The notes under the pieces: model-generated
What the model saw: the letters and a program-made list of their open reading frames with translations, nothing else
The model's database searches: none
Told to the model about the DNA's origin: nothing
Program-made: the position numbers and the translations under genes
Source of the DNA: Parabacteroides bouchesdurhonensis
GTDB taxonomy: Bacteria; Bacteroidota; Bacteroidia; Bacteroidales; Tannerellaceae
Length of the DNA stretch: 64,000 bases
Direction: 5' to 3'
Assembly: GCF_900186615.1 (NCBI RefSeq)
Contig: NZ_LT896588.1
Coordinates: forward strand, 2,251,339-2,315,338
In this document: positions 17,174 to 24,332 of the stretch, piece by piece
How the letters are laid out: each line of letters starts with the position of its first letter
How positions within the stretch are numbered: position 1 is the stretch's first letter

Positions 17174-17209
17174 TGATTATCGGGAAAGTTAATGCTTTCC
17201 CGATAATCA
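17174..17209. terminator. Strong bidirectional terminator
   Basis: TGATTATCGGGAAAG (17174-17188) and CTTTCCCGATAATCA (17195-17209) form a perfect 15-bp stem with a 6-nt loop between the convergent integrase 2 and nuclease genes. Confidence 0.75.
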
Positions 17210-17210
17210 C

Positions 17211-18362
17211 TTATGTAAGCCAATCTTTAGGGATTTTAAGTATGTCACCTATATTATCGCCTGTGTTGTCAATTATTTTTCCCTTGCTTATATAGTTGAA
17301 TTTTAATCCTATTTTATCGAAATCCATTTTGTTCTCGGAAAAAGGATGTTCATATAGCCAATAATTGGCAACAGGAATATTATGAGGGCATACTTTAGAA
17401 ACGAAAACACCTGTAAGATTTTTAAGTCGCACACCTTTCTTATCACAAAATACGCCATTTAATTGTCGTATCCATTTTTCATCTTTACTTTCCGGATTTG
17501 TCGACCATGAAAATGCTACTGTCCCCCAAATAGCATTATCAACGTCTATTTTTCCCGATGTTCTAATGTCTAACGAATTTAAGCATACAATAAATGGTTT
17601 ATCCAATTTTCCGTACCTTTTAGCTTTTTTTTCAATCGATTCTTTGAGAGATTCTTCACCTCCTCCCCAAAAGGCTTCTGCTGGATATATACCTATTGGA
17701 CGTATTTTTTCCTCTCTTGTTGAAGGACTTACTGGAATAGGGCTTACTATGATATGAACATCTCTATTCTTACATTCTATCTTCGGTAGATTTTCAATGC
17801 CATTTTTCTTTAATTCTTCTCTCAATATGTCGGGGTCTATTTTTTTTAATTCTTCCTCTATACATTTTATCATCTCTTTTGTACTTGGTTGTTTCTGGGT
17901 CAGAAAACAAACATCTTCAATATTTAAAAAGAAATCTTTTGTGTTTAACTTATTCAGATTATCATAGAGTTCATTTCTTTTTCGTTCAAAAGCCTCCTGT
18001 TCCATTGTTTTACCCTTAACAACCTTAGCTTCAATATATAATTCCAAATTATCTTTAGATATTAGAAAATCAGGTTTTTTCGGTGAAGATGGTAAATCGG
18101 GATGAATAGTAATATCATACCCCAATTTGCAAAACAGTTCATGTAAGAACAATTCATAAAATGAAGAGTCAAAATCTTTTTTAAATCGGCTCTTTAGCTC
18201 TTTCTTTTCTTCTTCAGGATAATTATAGAACCATCTCTCTAAAGTATCTCTCACTTTTGACATATCAGTTCGTGCGCTGTTATTATAATACTCGTAAGTA
18301 TTATCATTGTGTTTTGCAAATTCGAGACATGTTCTTTCAAATGAATCAAATAAACTATTCAT
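17211..18362 (-). CDS. Orphan PD-(D/E)XK nuclease-like protein
   Basis: 383 residues from ATG 18362, preferred over an in-frame start at 18398 because a TATCTTTA -7-like box lies between the two. Residues 65-115 carry the pattern of restriction-like nucleases: an early Glu in ELFLHELFCKLGYD (about 75), KKPDFLISK (Pro-Asp at 97-98) and LYIEAKVVKGK (Glu111, Lys113). C-terminal features include the RYGKLDKPFIVCLNS strand and WGTVAFSW. Similar proteins, with a conserved RYGxLDxPyVV stretch, occur widely as uncharacterised single genes. No methylase, helicase or ATPase partner is adjacent. A defence or DNA-processing role is inferred. Its AT-rich composition matches element B, where it is the main non-mobility cargo. 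Confidence 0.6.
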   Translation of the reverse strand: MNSLFDSFERTCLEFAKHNDNTYEYYNNSARTDMSKVRDTLERWFYNYPEEEKKELKSRFKKDFDSSFYELFLHELFCKLGYDITIHPDLPSSPKKPDFLISKDNLELYIEAKVVKGKTMEQEAFERKRNELYDNLNKLNTKDFFLNIEDVCFLTQKQPSTKEMIKCIEEELKKIDPDILREELKKNGIENLPKIECKNRDVHIIVSPIPVSPSTREEKIRPIGIYPAEAFWGGGEESLKESIEKKAKRYGKLDKPFIVCLNSLDIRTSGKIDVDNAIWGTVAFSWSTNPESKDEKWIRQLNGVFCDKKGVRLKNLTGVFVSKVCPHNIPVANYWLYEHPFSENKMDFDKIGLKFNYISKGKIIDNTGDNIGDILKIPKDWLT

Positions 18363-18552
18363 ATATTTTTCTTTTTGCAGTAAAGATATAGATTTCAATG
18401 CTTTTTAAAGCAAAGGAAAGCAATTTTTAGTTGGTTTCAAAAAATGGGGTAGAATGAATGGAAGTGAGTGTGTTCTGCGTAAACACTCAACCATACATAT
18501 ATTTTTCCTTTTTTTCTCTGATAAACATCTCCTATATGGAGAGAATAAATAA

Positions 18553-18633
18553 GGCAACTCTTTTGATAAATTTACTCTTTTTGTGGAGCAAAAAGGAAGA
18601 AATTTATCAAAACCCGCAGGGCTTGGTGTTGCC
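18553..18633. repeat. Large perfect-stem palindrome between nuclease and GNAT remnant
   Basis: TTTTGATAAATTT (18561-18573) is perfectly inverted at 18600-18612, inside it CTTTTTG/CAAAAAG (18577-18583, 18589-18595), outside it GGCAAC/GTTGCC (18553-18558, 18628-18633). It is stronger than a simple terminator needs to be. The 290-bp gap otherwise holds no supported gene. Confidence 0.65.
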
Positions 18634-18687
18634 GTTTTATTCTTGGAATATACCTTTGTGTTCAGAGAAAGAAAGGATTAATCAAGA

Positions 18688-19092
18688 TTATTCCATTGAA
18701 AAATAGGATATTAGATTGATTACTGCTATTGCGTAATTCTCACCATCTATGCAGTAAAAGCCTAATTTCTTGGCAAAAGTACTGCTTTTGATGTTGGCAC
18801 ACTCAATGCCGATATGGTTAAAATCGTACTTTCGGGCTATTCTTGTCAGAAATCGGATAAAGTGTGTTCCATGCCCTATCCGTTCTTTACTAAAACTCAA
18901 TCGGGCGATAATCAGGCAATCAGGTGGAAAACGGCTTTCAACCTTTCTAATACGCAAATATAAATCTACCCGGCTATTTCTTCGGGTGACTATTATATTA
19001 TCCACTGTCAGCCATACAAGCGATTTTCAATACTTAAAACGTTCCATCAAATAGCGGTCTATATCGGCTCTTAGTTCTTCATATTCAGTCAT
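18688..19092 (-). pseudogene. GNAT-type acetyltransferase gene with in-frame TGA
   Basis: From ATG 19092 the frame reads MTEYEELRADIDRYLMERFK, then Tyr and a TGA at 19029-19027. It then continues in the same frame with KSLVWLTVDNIIVTRRNSR to 18688. The GNAT acetyl-CoA region is visible in the second part (SFSKERIGHGTHFIRFL; KSSTFAKKLGFYCIDG). A single TGG to TGA change would restore a 134-residue protein (Trp fits the spot). Otherwise only a 105-residue N-truncated product from GTG 19005 is possible. The ATG overlaps the relaxase stop (ATGA), so this was the last gene of the mobilization operon. Confidence 0.65.
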
Positions 19093-20030
19093 CGTCTAAT
19101 CCCTTTCTTCTTTTTCTTCTTGCGTTTTTGTGCCTGTAATTCTTCTACTGGTGCAGCATTGTTATTATTGCCATCTCCCAATGAGAAGATAGATAATAGA
19201 GAATCGCCACTACCGTTATTTTGCTGGTCGTAAGAATGTTTTTCATCTGCCTTGCTATCAAGCTTGCAAGAAATATTGTTTTCTTTTTCACTGGATTGGA
19301 ATACATCTTTTTTATTTTCGCCAGTAAAATATTGTTTTGGCTCTTTCAACTCCCGCTCCTGCATTCTCAGTTTATCGTCAATGCTTCCGTTCTTCATCGT
19401 GTTGGAATACTCAAAGGATTCGGATAATTGGCGATTGTAACTGAATAGTTTATCAAAGCCTTGTTCCGCTTGTTGGAACAGGTTCACACGGTCAAAACCA
19501 CCTTTTATTACTCCGTTTTTGGTGTTCTTGTGGTTGGTAAGCGGTGATAGCTTCTTTTTGTTTGTTTGGTCTTTCCGGCTCACAATCAAATGGCAGTGCA
19601 TATTCAGTTCATTGTCGGAACGGCTACGGTCAAAATGAATTTTGCCGTAAAACTTTATATCCGCTTCCGATAGTCCTTTGTTGAAGTTCTTGGCATATTC
19701 AGGAATAAACACTTCCCGAACATACCGTTTCATGGCTTCGGCTTTCTCCTGTTCGGTGTTCCCCATTGCCCGAAGCTCGCTTTCCGATGGGCTGACATGG
19801 ATAGCGTAAAACTTAGCATCCGTTTTCAAGAGTTGCCCGATATTGGTATCTATATCTTTTATGACCTTTGATTTGTAGATATTATCATCCGTCAGGTTGA
19901 AAAAGCCATCGATATAGATACCCTTTTCCATCCGTTCCAAATCTTCATGCTCCATGTATGAAGCTAATTGGCGGCTACTTCCTACATTGTTATATGTTCC
20001 TCCCGATGGTGGTGCAAAATCTATGTGCAT
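19089..20030 (-). CDS. Relaxase (DUF5712 / MobB-BtgB type)
   Basis: 313 residues. It nicks oriT DNA to start transfer of the element when a helper conjugation system is present. The N-terminal about 200 residues hold the nuclease core: FAPPSGGTYNNVGSSRQLA, YAIHVSPSESEL, and the histidine-rich NMHCHLIVSRKDQTNKKKLS motif near residue 145. The C-terminal third is low-complexity and ends in a Lys/Arg tail. It follows the BfmA-like gene by 4 bp after its stop, and overlaps the GNAT remnant. The family is typical of small mobilizable Bacteroides elements. Confidence 0.8.
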   Translation of the reverse strand: MHIDFAPPSGGTYNNVGSSRQLASYMEHEDLERMEKGIYIDGFFNLTDDNIYKSKVIKDIDTNIGQLLKTDAKFYAIHVSPSESELRAMGNTEQEKAEAMKRYVREVFIPEYAKNFNKGLSEADIKFYGKIHFDRSRSDNELNMHCHLIVSRKDQTNKKKLSPLTNHKNTKNGVIKGGFDRVNLFQQAEQGFDKLFSYNRQLSESFEYSNTMKNGSIDDKLRMQERELKEPKQYFTGENKKDVFQSSEKENNISCKLDSKADEKHSYDQQNNGSGDSLLSIFSLGDGNNNNAAPVEELQAQKRKKKKKKGIRR

Positions 20031-20034
20031 GGTT

Positions 20035-20619
20035 CTATGTATTTATCAAATTGACGATTTCCGCTTTTAGGTTCTCTTTCCGTTTGCCGTCCATTACGCC
20101 ACAAGTTGATAACTCCGAATAGAGTTGTATCAGTTGGAACATTTTTTTATAATCCCGTTGATGTATCTGATACAGGGCGGTGAGTTGTTTCCCCTGCTGG
20201 TTAATTACATCGGCATGTTTGCCGAACTGCTCACTTACTTTTTGCAATACGGCTGTTTGTTTCCCCTGAGTGGATTCCAATTGGGAAAGAATAAGTGTTT
20301 CTAATGTTTTACCGATGGTATCAAACCGAATTGCGACAGAATTAACGGTTCGTATCATAGGATTTAGTTGTTCTTCCTCGTAGTGCCGGATGAAGCGGAT
20401 AATATCATCCTGACGTTTGTTTATTTTCGCCAGTTCCGATTTTACGGATTCCGGTGCTTCCGATGGGTTGATACACGCTTTATCAATATAGACAAATGCC
20501 AACCTGACTATTTCCCCTTTTTTCAGCGAATAGCGTTTGCAGAGCTTATCTATCAACTTACCCGTCTGTCGGTCTATCCCGATGGTGGTAAGGGTGGATA
20601 TATTACTGGTCTTATCCAT
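20035..20619 (-). CDS. BfmA/BtgA family mobilization accessory protein
   Basis: 194 residues from ATG 20619 (MDKTSNISTLTTIGIDRQTG); an upstream in-frame ATG at 20679 would add 20 residues. The first 60 residues look like a ribbon-helix-helix DNA-binding domain (LCKRYSLKKGEIVRLAFVYI). The remainder is coiled-coil rich. Proteins of this family bind oriT and assist the relaxase. The gene lies directly upstream of the relaxase in one operon, and the candidate oriT lies upstream of it. Confidence 0.8.
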   Translation of the reverse strand: MDKTSNISTLTTIGIDRQTGKLIDKLCKRYSLKKGEIVRLAFVYIDKACINPSEAPESVKSELAKINKRQDDIIRFIRHYEEEQLNPMIRTVNSVAIRFDTIGKTLETLILSQLESTQGKQTAVLQKVSEQFGKHADVINQQGKQLTALYQIHQRDYKKMFQLIQLYSELSTCGVMDGKRKENLKAEIVNLINT

Positions 20620-20706
20620 GATTATAACTTTTTTATAAGGAAAATGAGGTTCATTCAGTTGATTATAAGCGAAATACATTCTCAGGTTATAATCACTGTT
20701 ATAAAC

Positions 20707-20842
20707 GGTTACGAATGTAACCTATTAAAGCCGAAGGCTTTGCCCCGCAGGGCAAGAGGGAGAACAGGACAAAGTCCAGTTCCCTCTTGCTTCATTTAGC
20801 GAAACGAACCGATCCATAGGGCGAGGCGGTTTCTGCTAAATG
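20707..20842. other. oriT: Candidate oriT (cluster of inverted repeats)
   Basis: Non-coding gap in front of the mobilization operon, packed with inverted repeats: GGTTAC/GTAACC (20707-20712, 20717-20722), GCCCCGCAGGGC (20742-20753), CAAGAGGGA/TCCCTCTTG (20753-20761, 20781-20789) with GGAC/GTCC inside, and CATTTAGC-GAAAC / GTTTC-T-GCTAAATG (20793-20805, 20829-20842). Position and structure fit an origin of transfer. No nick site was identified. Confidence 0.55.
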
Positions 20843-20873
20843 GGGATTGTTAGCACTGCATCAGGTGGTAACA

Positions 20874-21224
20874 TTACCCACCTTGTTTTGCAGTGATTTG
20901 CTTGTCGAGTTGATTTTCTCTTTTGAACCGTTCGTAGGTTTTACAATCAGCATTTTCTTGAATAAAAGCCCGGATGTCGGCTGCACGATAATAGGTCTTG
21001 TGGCTTATCGTAAAATAAGGAAGTTTGCCACTTGCCCGATACCGTTGCAGGGTTCGGAAAGATACTTTTAGCAGGAAAGCCAAATCCTGATTGTCGAGTA
21101 TCTTATCATTTTCGTCCAGTACATTGTCAGTATTGATAAGGGATTTTAGGTCTTGCCCGATTTCGGAGAGCTTTTTTGATAACCGTTCCATCCACTTGTC
21201 GAAGTTTTCGTTGTCTATATACAT
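20874..21224 (-). CDS. Excisionase-like HTH protein of element B
   Basis: 116 residues. An N-terminal helical region (about 1-45) is followed by a MerR/Xis-like winged helix: NQDLAFLLKVSFRTLQRYRA, then SGKLPYFTISHKTYYRAADI, typical of Bacteroidales HTH_17 proteins next to integrase or mobilization modules. A basic, Gln-rich tail ends the protein. Likely role: directing excision or controlling the mobilization genes. It is transcribed toward the oriT region. Confidence 0.75.
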   Translation of the reverse strand: MYIDNENFDKWMERLSKKLSEIGQDLKSLINTDNVLDENDKILDNQDLAFLLKVSFRTLQRYRASGKLPYFTISHKTYYRAADIRAFIQENADCKTYERFKRENQLDKQITAKQGG

Positions 21225-21353
21225 TTTGCTTCATTTTTTAGTTCAACATTATTATTTTCAATCGATTGATGAAGCAAAATTCGGCAAACGAGCGCAAATA
21301 AGTTAGGGGAGTAGATATACTACACCCCTAATAATTCTTGGTAAGTATCTGAT

Positions 21354-21975
21354 TTATAGATAGCCTTTCTTCTTACTTTCTTCGGTAATAGCTTTACGAA
21401 GTATGTCCAAAAACTCGGTGCGCTTATTAGCTTTACGGCAAATTACATTATCGTGCTTTTTGTGGATGTCCCCCAACTTGATATTGAACAGCCATTCAAA
21501 GGTTCTACCGATTTCCGTTAGTGGTGATTCTGTTCCGTTGTGCGTTACCACTCTTTTAGATAGGAACAATCCACTGACTATCTCCATAATCTCCACAAGA
21601 TGGGTTTCATCGGTGAGATAAAGCGGTGAGGGTGGAAAGTTATTTTTTCGACTTTGAAATGAGGTTAGATATTGGATTTTCAGATTCAGCAATTCCAGTT
21701 CTGAATTGATAATAGCCAATGTCTTTTGTAGAAACCGCTTTTTAAGCGCATTTTCCCCCCTGCCCGTAAAGAGGTGTTGTTTTAAGTGAAGCTATCTCAA
21801 TACGGGTAGCATTCAATGTACGATAGATAACAGAATAATCTATACCATCGCTTATATTTTTGATCTGTTCAAGAAATTCGCCATAGGCTACTTGCATTTC
21901 TTCGTTAGTTACTTCTTGTGAGGTTTCAAACAATAGTTCGAATATCCTCGTCTGTAATAAATCATTCATAAGCAT
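21354..21975 (-). pseudogene. RteC-like regulator split by a frameshift at a G6 run
   Basis: The N-terminal half (starting near MNDLLQTRIFELLFETSQEV at about 21975) ends PLYGQGGKCA. The C-terminal half (LAIINSELELLNLKIQYLTS onwards to 21354) is in another frame. At about 21757-21762 the minus strand has CAGGGGGGAAAA. One G fewer restores a continuous RteC-type protein of about 200 residues with the C-terminal NKRTEFLDILRKAITEE helix. It may be a decayed gene, a slippage (phase-variable) switch or a sequencing error. Its place between the HTH gene and TetR module suggests control of excision of element B. Confidence 0.65.
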
Positions 21976-22066
21976 AAATTTAAAATGTGAATATTGATAG
22001 TTAGACGTAAGTCCTATTTTATGCTGAATGATGTAATAAGGCATTAAGCCTAATCATTTTATTTTT

Positions 22067-22579
22067 TTATCTAATCTTTTTCACTAAATATTTTAACATA
22101 ACTCTAACTAAAATATTGTGAAATGGATATATAACAAAAAAGTAGCAACGCCCTAATAGATTATGAAAGTTTACTAAAGTCGTGGCTATAACTGATTTTT
22201 TATTTCCTTCTCCTTTTCGGACAATGATTGAAAGATAGAATGTTAAATGCTTATCTACATTACATGTAACTGTCTCATCGTTCGACTTTGAAGTAGCTGA
22301 TATATATTTATATGAGATACCATTTATAAGGCACTCTCTAAGATTATCGGCATAATCATTTATATCGGATTTTATTCCGAAGGGTTTGACAAGTATTGTT
22401 CTCAAGTGTAGAAGCCAATCTATCCATATTGGTTTAGTAGTCCAAAAAGCAATTTGCACATCATCCGGTCTTATATCTTTTGAAGAAATGAAATTACATT
22501 CAAAAGAATCCGAATAATCGGAAGGAAGATAGTTATATACTAAGCTGTTTTGAGGAATTGAAATCTTTTTTGTTTTCAT
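22067..22579 (-). CDS. DUF2867 domain protein
   Basis: 170 residues, no signal peptide. It matches the DUF2867 pattern: DYSDSFECNF near the start, DVQIAFWTTKPIWIDWLLHL, RTILVKPFGIKS, KHLTFYLSIIV, and the C-terminal NFHNLLGRCYFFVIYPFHNI-type region. Biochemical function is unknown. Members are common near TetR regulators and SAM-type or NAD-binding proteins. A palindrome shared with the tetR promoter lies just upstream (22595-22613), so it is probably repressed by that TetR. Confidence 0.65.
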   Translation of the reverse strand: MKTKKISIPQNSLVYNYLPSDYSDSFECNFISSKDIRPDDVQIAFWTTKPIWIDWLLHLRTILVKPFGIKSDINDYADNLRECLINGISYKYISATSKSNDETVTCNVDKHLTFYLSIIVRKGEGNKKSVIATTLVNFHNLLGRCYFFVIYPFHNILVRVMLKYLVKKIR

Positions 22580-22594
22580 ATTTTTGTTTTTTAC

Positions 22595-22613
22595 ATACCA
22601 TACTAAATGGTAT
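22595..22613. promoter_or_regulatory. Putative TetR operator before the DUF2867 gene
   Basis: ATACCATACTAAATGGTAT is an inverted repeat (ATACCAT/ATGGTAT, 5-nt centre) 16 bp before the DUF2867 start. Its ATACC half-site recurs in the palindrome in front of tetR at 23581. Confidence 0.5.
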
Positions 22614-22642
22614 TATTTATTGAAAAAAATTATTATGTCTAT

Positions 22643-23029
22643 TTACGCCAATTTAGTATGTTTCCTTTTTGCAAATATGATTATTAATGCTTGTGGAATA
22701 AAAAGCCAGAAGCCAGATATAGGTACAATAAAACATCCTAAAATAGAGAAAATTAATAACGCATACCCTAAGAATAATGGTGCTGGCAATTTCTCTTTCT
22801 TTATATAATAGTGTAAAGATTGCCCAAACATAATAAGAATCACTCCAATTATAAAAAACCAAAAAGAAAGAGCTTTTTGGGTATTATTACTTATTGAATT
22901 TATCAATCCATCAAAGAATAATTCTTTATAAATGTTCCATTCTCGTATTATCGCAACAATAATATGGATTATACCTGTTGCAGACAAAAGCATTCCACTG
23001 TATTTCCAAAGTTTTATATATTCTATCAT
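22643..23029 (-). CDS. DUF6463 small membrane protein
   Basis: 128 residues with four hydrophobic segments (SGMLLSATGIIHIIVAI; ALSFWFFIIGVILIMFG; PLFLGYALLIFSILGCFIV; SGFWLFIPQALIII), fitting the DUF6463 family of four-TM proteins. Its start overlaps the tetR stop by 4 bp (ATGA), so the two are translated together. The family commonly pairs with TetR regulators; function unknown. The AT-rich base usage matches element B. Confidence 0.65.
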   Translation of the reverse strand: MIEYIKLWKYSGMLLSATGIIHIIVAIIREWNIYKELFFDGLINSISNNTQKALSFWFFIIGVILIMFGQSLHYYIKKEKLPAPLFLGYALLIFSILGCFIVPISGFWLFIPQALIIIFAKRKHTKLA

Positions 23030-23568
23030 TTTACTATTCCTTTAGAAAAGAGTTCGTATAACTCTAATTGTTTTTTCTCTGGCATATCAGGATATAGTTG
23101 TTGGATACCTATCAGACATCCATATTCTAATATAGCTAACTGCCTTGCTATATTTGCTTGTTCCCCACATAGAATTTTTAAATTTGCTGTATATTCAATC
23201 CGCATCTCATCAACTTCTGTAACATACTTTCTTACGACCTCATTGGAAAAACTCCATCCTCGTATAACTTGTTCGGTTTTATGGGAACGTTGAAGTACTA
23301 ATTTGTTGAGCTTTTCTATTTTTTCATATGGTGCTTTTACTTTGTCAACTTGTAGTATCAATGACTTTGTATTTTTATCTACCCAATATTTCATTAATGC
23401 GTCAATATAACCATCGGCATTTTTGAAATGGTGGTAGAATGAGCCTTTTGTTACTTTCAGCACATCGCAAAGATTATCTATAGTAATCTTTAAGAACCCA
23501 TCATTTTTAAGAATTTCTAAACCCGTTGTAAACCAGTCTTCTCGCTCTATTTTTTTCATATCTTTCAA
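23026..23568 (-). CDS. TetR family repressor
   Basis: 180 residues. The N-terminal HTH reads DWFTTGLEILKNDG, then ITIDNLCDVLKVTKGSFYHHF, the classic TetR signature. The C-terminal ligand domain has no recognisable specificity. First gene of a tetR-DUF6463 operon. A palindrome at its own start site and a related one before the DUF2867 gene suggest autorepression and control of the downstream genes. Its promoter overlaps a divergent promoter that faces the right end of element B. Confidence 0.85.
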   Translation of the reverse strand: MKDMKKIEREDWFTTGLEILKNDGFLKITIDNLCDVLKVTKGSFYHHFKNADGYIDALMKYWVDKNTKSLILQVDKVKAPYEKIEKLNKLVLQRSHKTEQVIRGWSFSNEVVRKYVTEVDEMRIEYTANLKILCGEQANIARQLAILEYGCLIGIQQLYPDMPEKKQLELYELFSKGIVK

Positions 23569-23580
23569 CTTTATAAAACC

Positions 23581-23608
23581 ATACCGTATAGTATTGTTTG
23601 CAAATATA
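23581..23608 (-). promoter_or_regulatory. tetR promoter and palindromic operator
   Basis: Minus-strand -7 box TATATTTG (23608-23601). ATACCGTATAGTAT (23581-23594) lies just downstream, near the expected start site, where a repressor would block transcription. Confidence 0.6.
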
Positions 23609-23630
23609 GAAATAATTTCAAATAAAACAC

Positions 23631-23638
23631 TAACTTTG
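23631..23638 (+). promoter_or_regulatory. Outward promoter at the right end of element B
   Basis: TAACTTTG fits TAnnTTTG and points toward the right att core. In the integrated state it reads into element A. In a circular form it would read through the joined att into integrase 1. Confidence 0.55.
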
Positions 23639-23659
23639 CGAAAAGAGTTATTTGAAACA

Positions 23660-23734
23660 ATGGAAAAACACAGCAGACTAAAGAAGTTCGCTCGTTTCTA
23701 TATCGTTACCCATTGTTATACTCTTCTTCTTTAA
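23660..23734 (+). CDS. Short ORF interrupted by the right att junction of element B
   Basis: 24 codons: MEKHSRLKKFARFYIVT and then HCYTLLL, the last part encoded by element A DNA. It has its own -7 box 22 nt upstream. The att core (23693-23714) lies inside it. If the element circularises, the frame continues into left-end DNA (RSERRKIRQTDD and on) and stops at 14574-14576, giving 51 residues with a hydrophobic stretch LVIALFVCGLHC, 26 bp before integrase 1. Function unknown. As it stands it is a hybrid stub. Confidence 0.45.
   Translation: MEKHSRLKKFARFYIVTHCYTLLL
23693..23714. repeat. Right att core of element B
   Basis: CGTTTCTA (23693-23700), TAT, CGTTACCC (23704-23711), A, TT. Partner of 14454-14475. 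Confidence 0.6.
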
Positions 23735-24230
23735 AAATCTATTATCCAATAGATTACAATCACATTTCTTGTTTCTCGATACACACCTTGCTATGTTCCG
23801 ACGAACATAAAAATTCACCTTCGGGCGGATTGCGGGAGAACCGATTTCAACCGCACCATAAAGCCGAGCGATGCGTCCTGTCACTTGGATGCAAAACAGA
23901 AGTTTCCGAGACGACTATTCAAGAAGCAAAAACACCAAACGTCGCCATTCCGACAACACCTCTGTCATTTCAGGCAGAAGCTATACAACCGATATTTTCT
24001 TACCGTAGAAACCAATGTACGACCATCGGGCTGGACAGCCGAAGGTCGGCCGGAACAGACCGACAAACAGCCGGACAATCCGAACGGCCTACGCACGTCG
24101 GTCGGTTGCGAAAGACCGTCCGACATTGGTTGGTTGCGACGTTGGGCTATTGGACGAAATCTATGGCTCTACACGGGCAACATACCTGCTATTGTCGGCA
24201 AGAGCAGTTTCAATATGCGACCGGCACGAC
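23735..24230. other. GC-rich non-coding stretch of element A upstream of HTH genes
   Basis: Several overlapping plus-strand frames are open here, but none has a recognisable domain, start signal or sensible composition, so I call no gene. The stretch holds repeated words such as GGTTGCGA (twice, in GTCGGTCGGTTGCGA near 24097 and TTGGTTGGTTGCGA near 24128). It is probably a long regulatory or leader region of the excision genes. Confidence 0.4.
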
Positions 24231-24310
24231 GCCAAACAGTGCCAAACGGACGCCACAAGCTGCCACAAAACCGAAAACGGAGGCAGCGAGCGCAGGTTTG
24301 GCTACATTTG
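24231..24310 (+). promoter_or_regulatory. Helically phased direct repeats and promoter of the HTH genes
   Basis: GCCAAAC at 24231 and 24241, GCCACAA at 24252 and 24262: four half-sites spaced 10, 11 and 10 bp, i.e. on one face of the helix. They end 34 bp before a -7 box TACATTTG (24303-24310), which lies 22 bp ahead of the HTH start codon. This is an activator-site arrangement. RteC is a reasonable candidate binder. Confidence 0.5.
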
Positions 24311-24332
24311 CCCTGAACTCAAAACATGGTAT

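Larger units (their letters stand above)
14454..23714. mobile_element. Element B: integrative mobilizable element nested in element A
   Basis: Ends are marked by imperfect direct repeats: CGTTTCTA-3 nt-CGTTACCC-1 nt-TT at 14454-14475 and 23693-23714, with differences only in the 3-nt centre and one other base. Contents are two tandem integrases near the left end, an orphan nuclease, GNAT remnant, relaxase, mobilization accessory gene, oriT-like region, excisionase-like HTH, split rteC-like gene, DUF2867, DUF6463 and TetR. The element is clearly AT-richer than the flanking element A genes. No conjugation machinery is present, so transfer would need a helper. A 51-residue ORF forms when the ends are joined, which supports the boundaries. 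Confidence 0.7.

Noticed and set aside
18458-18706. 82-codon plus-strand frame between nuclease and GNAT remnant
   Set aside because: It runs through the large palindrome, has no ribosome site or family resemblance, and its composition looks random.
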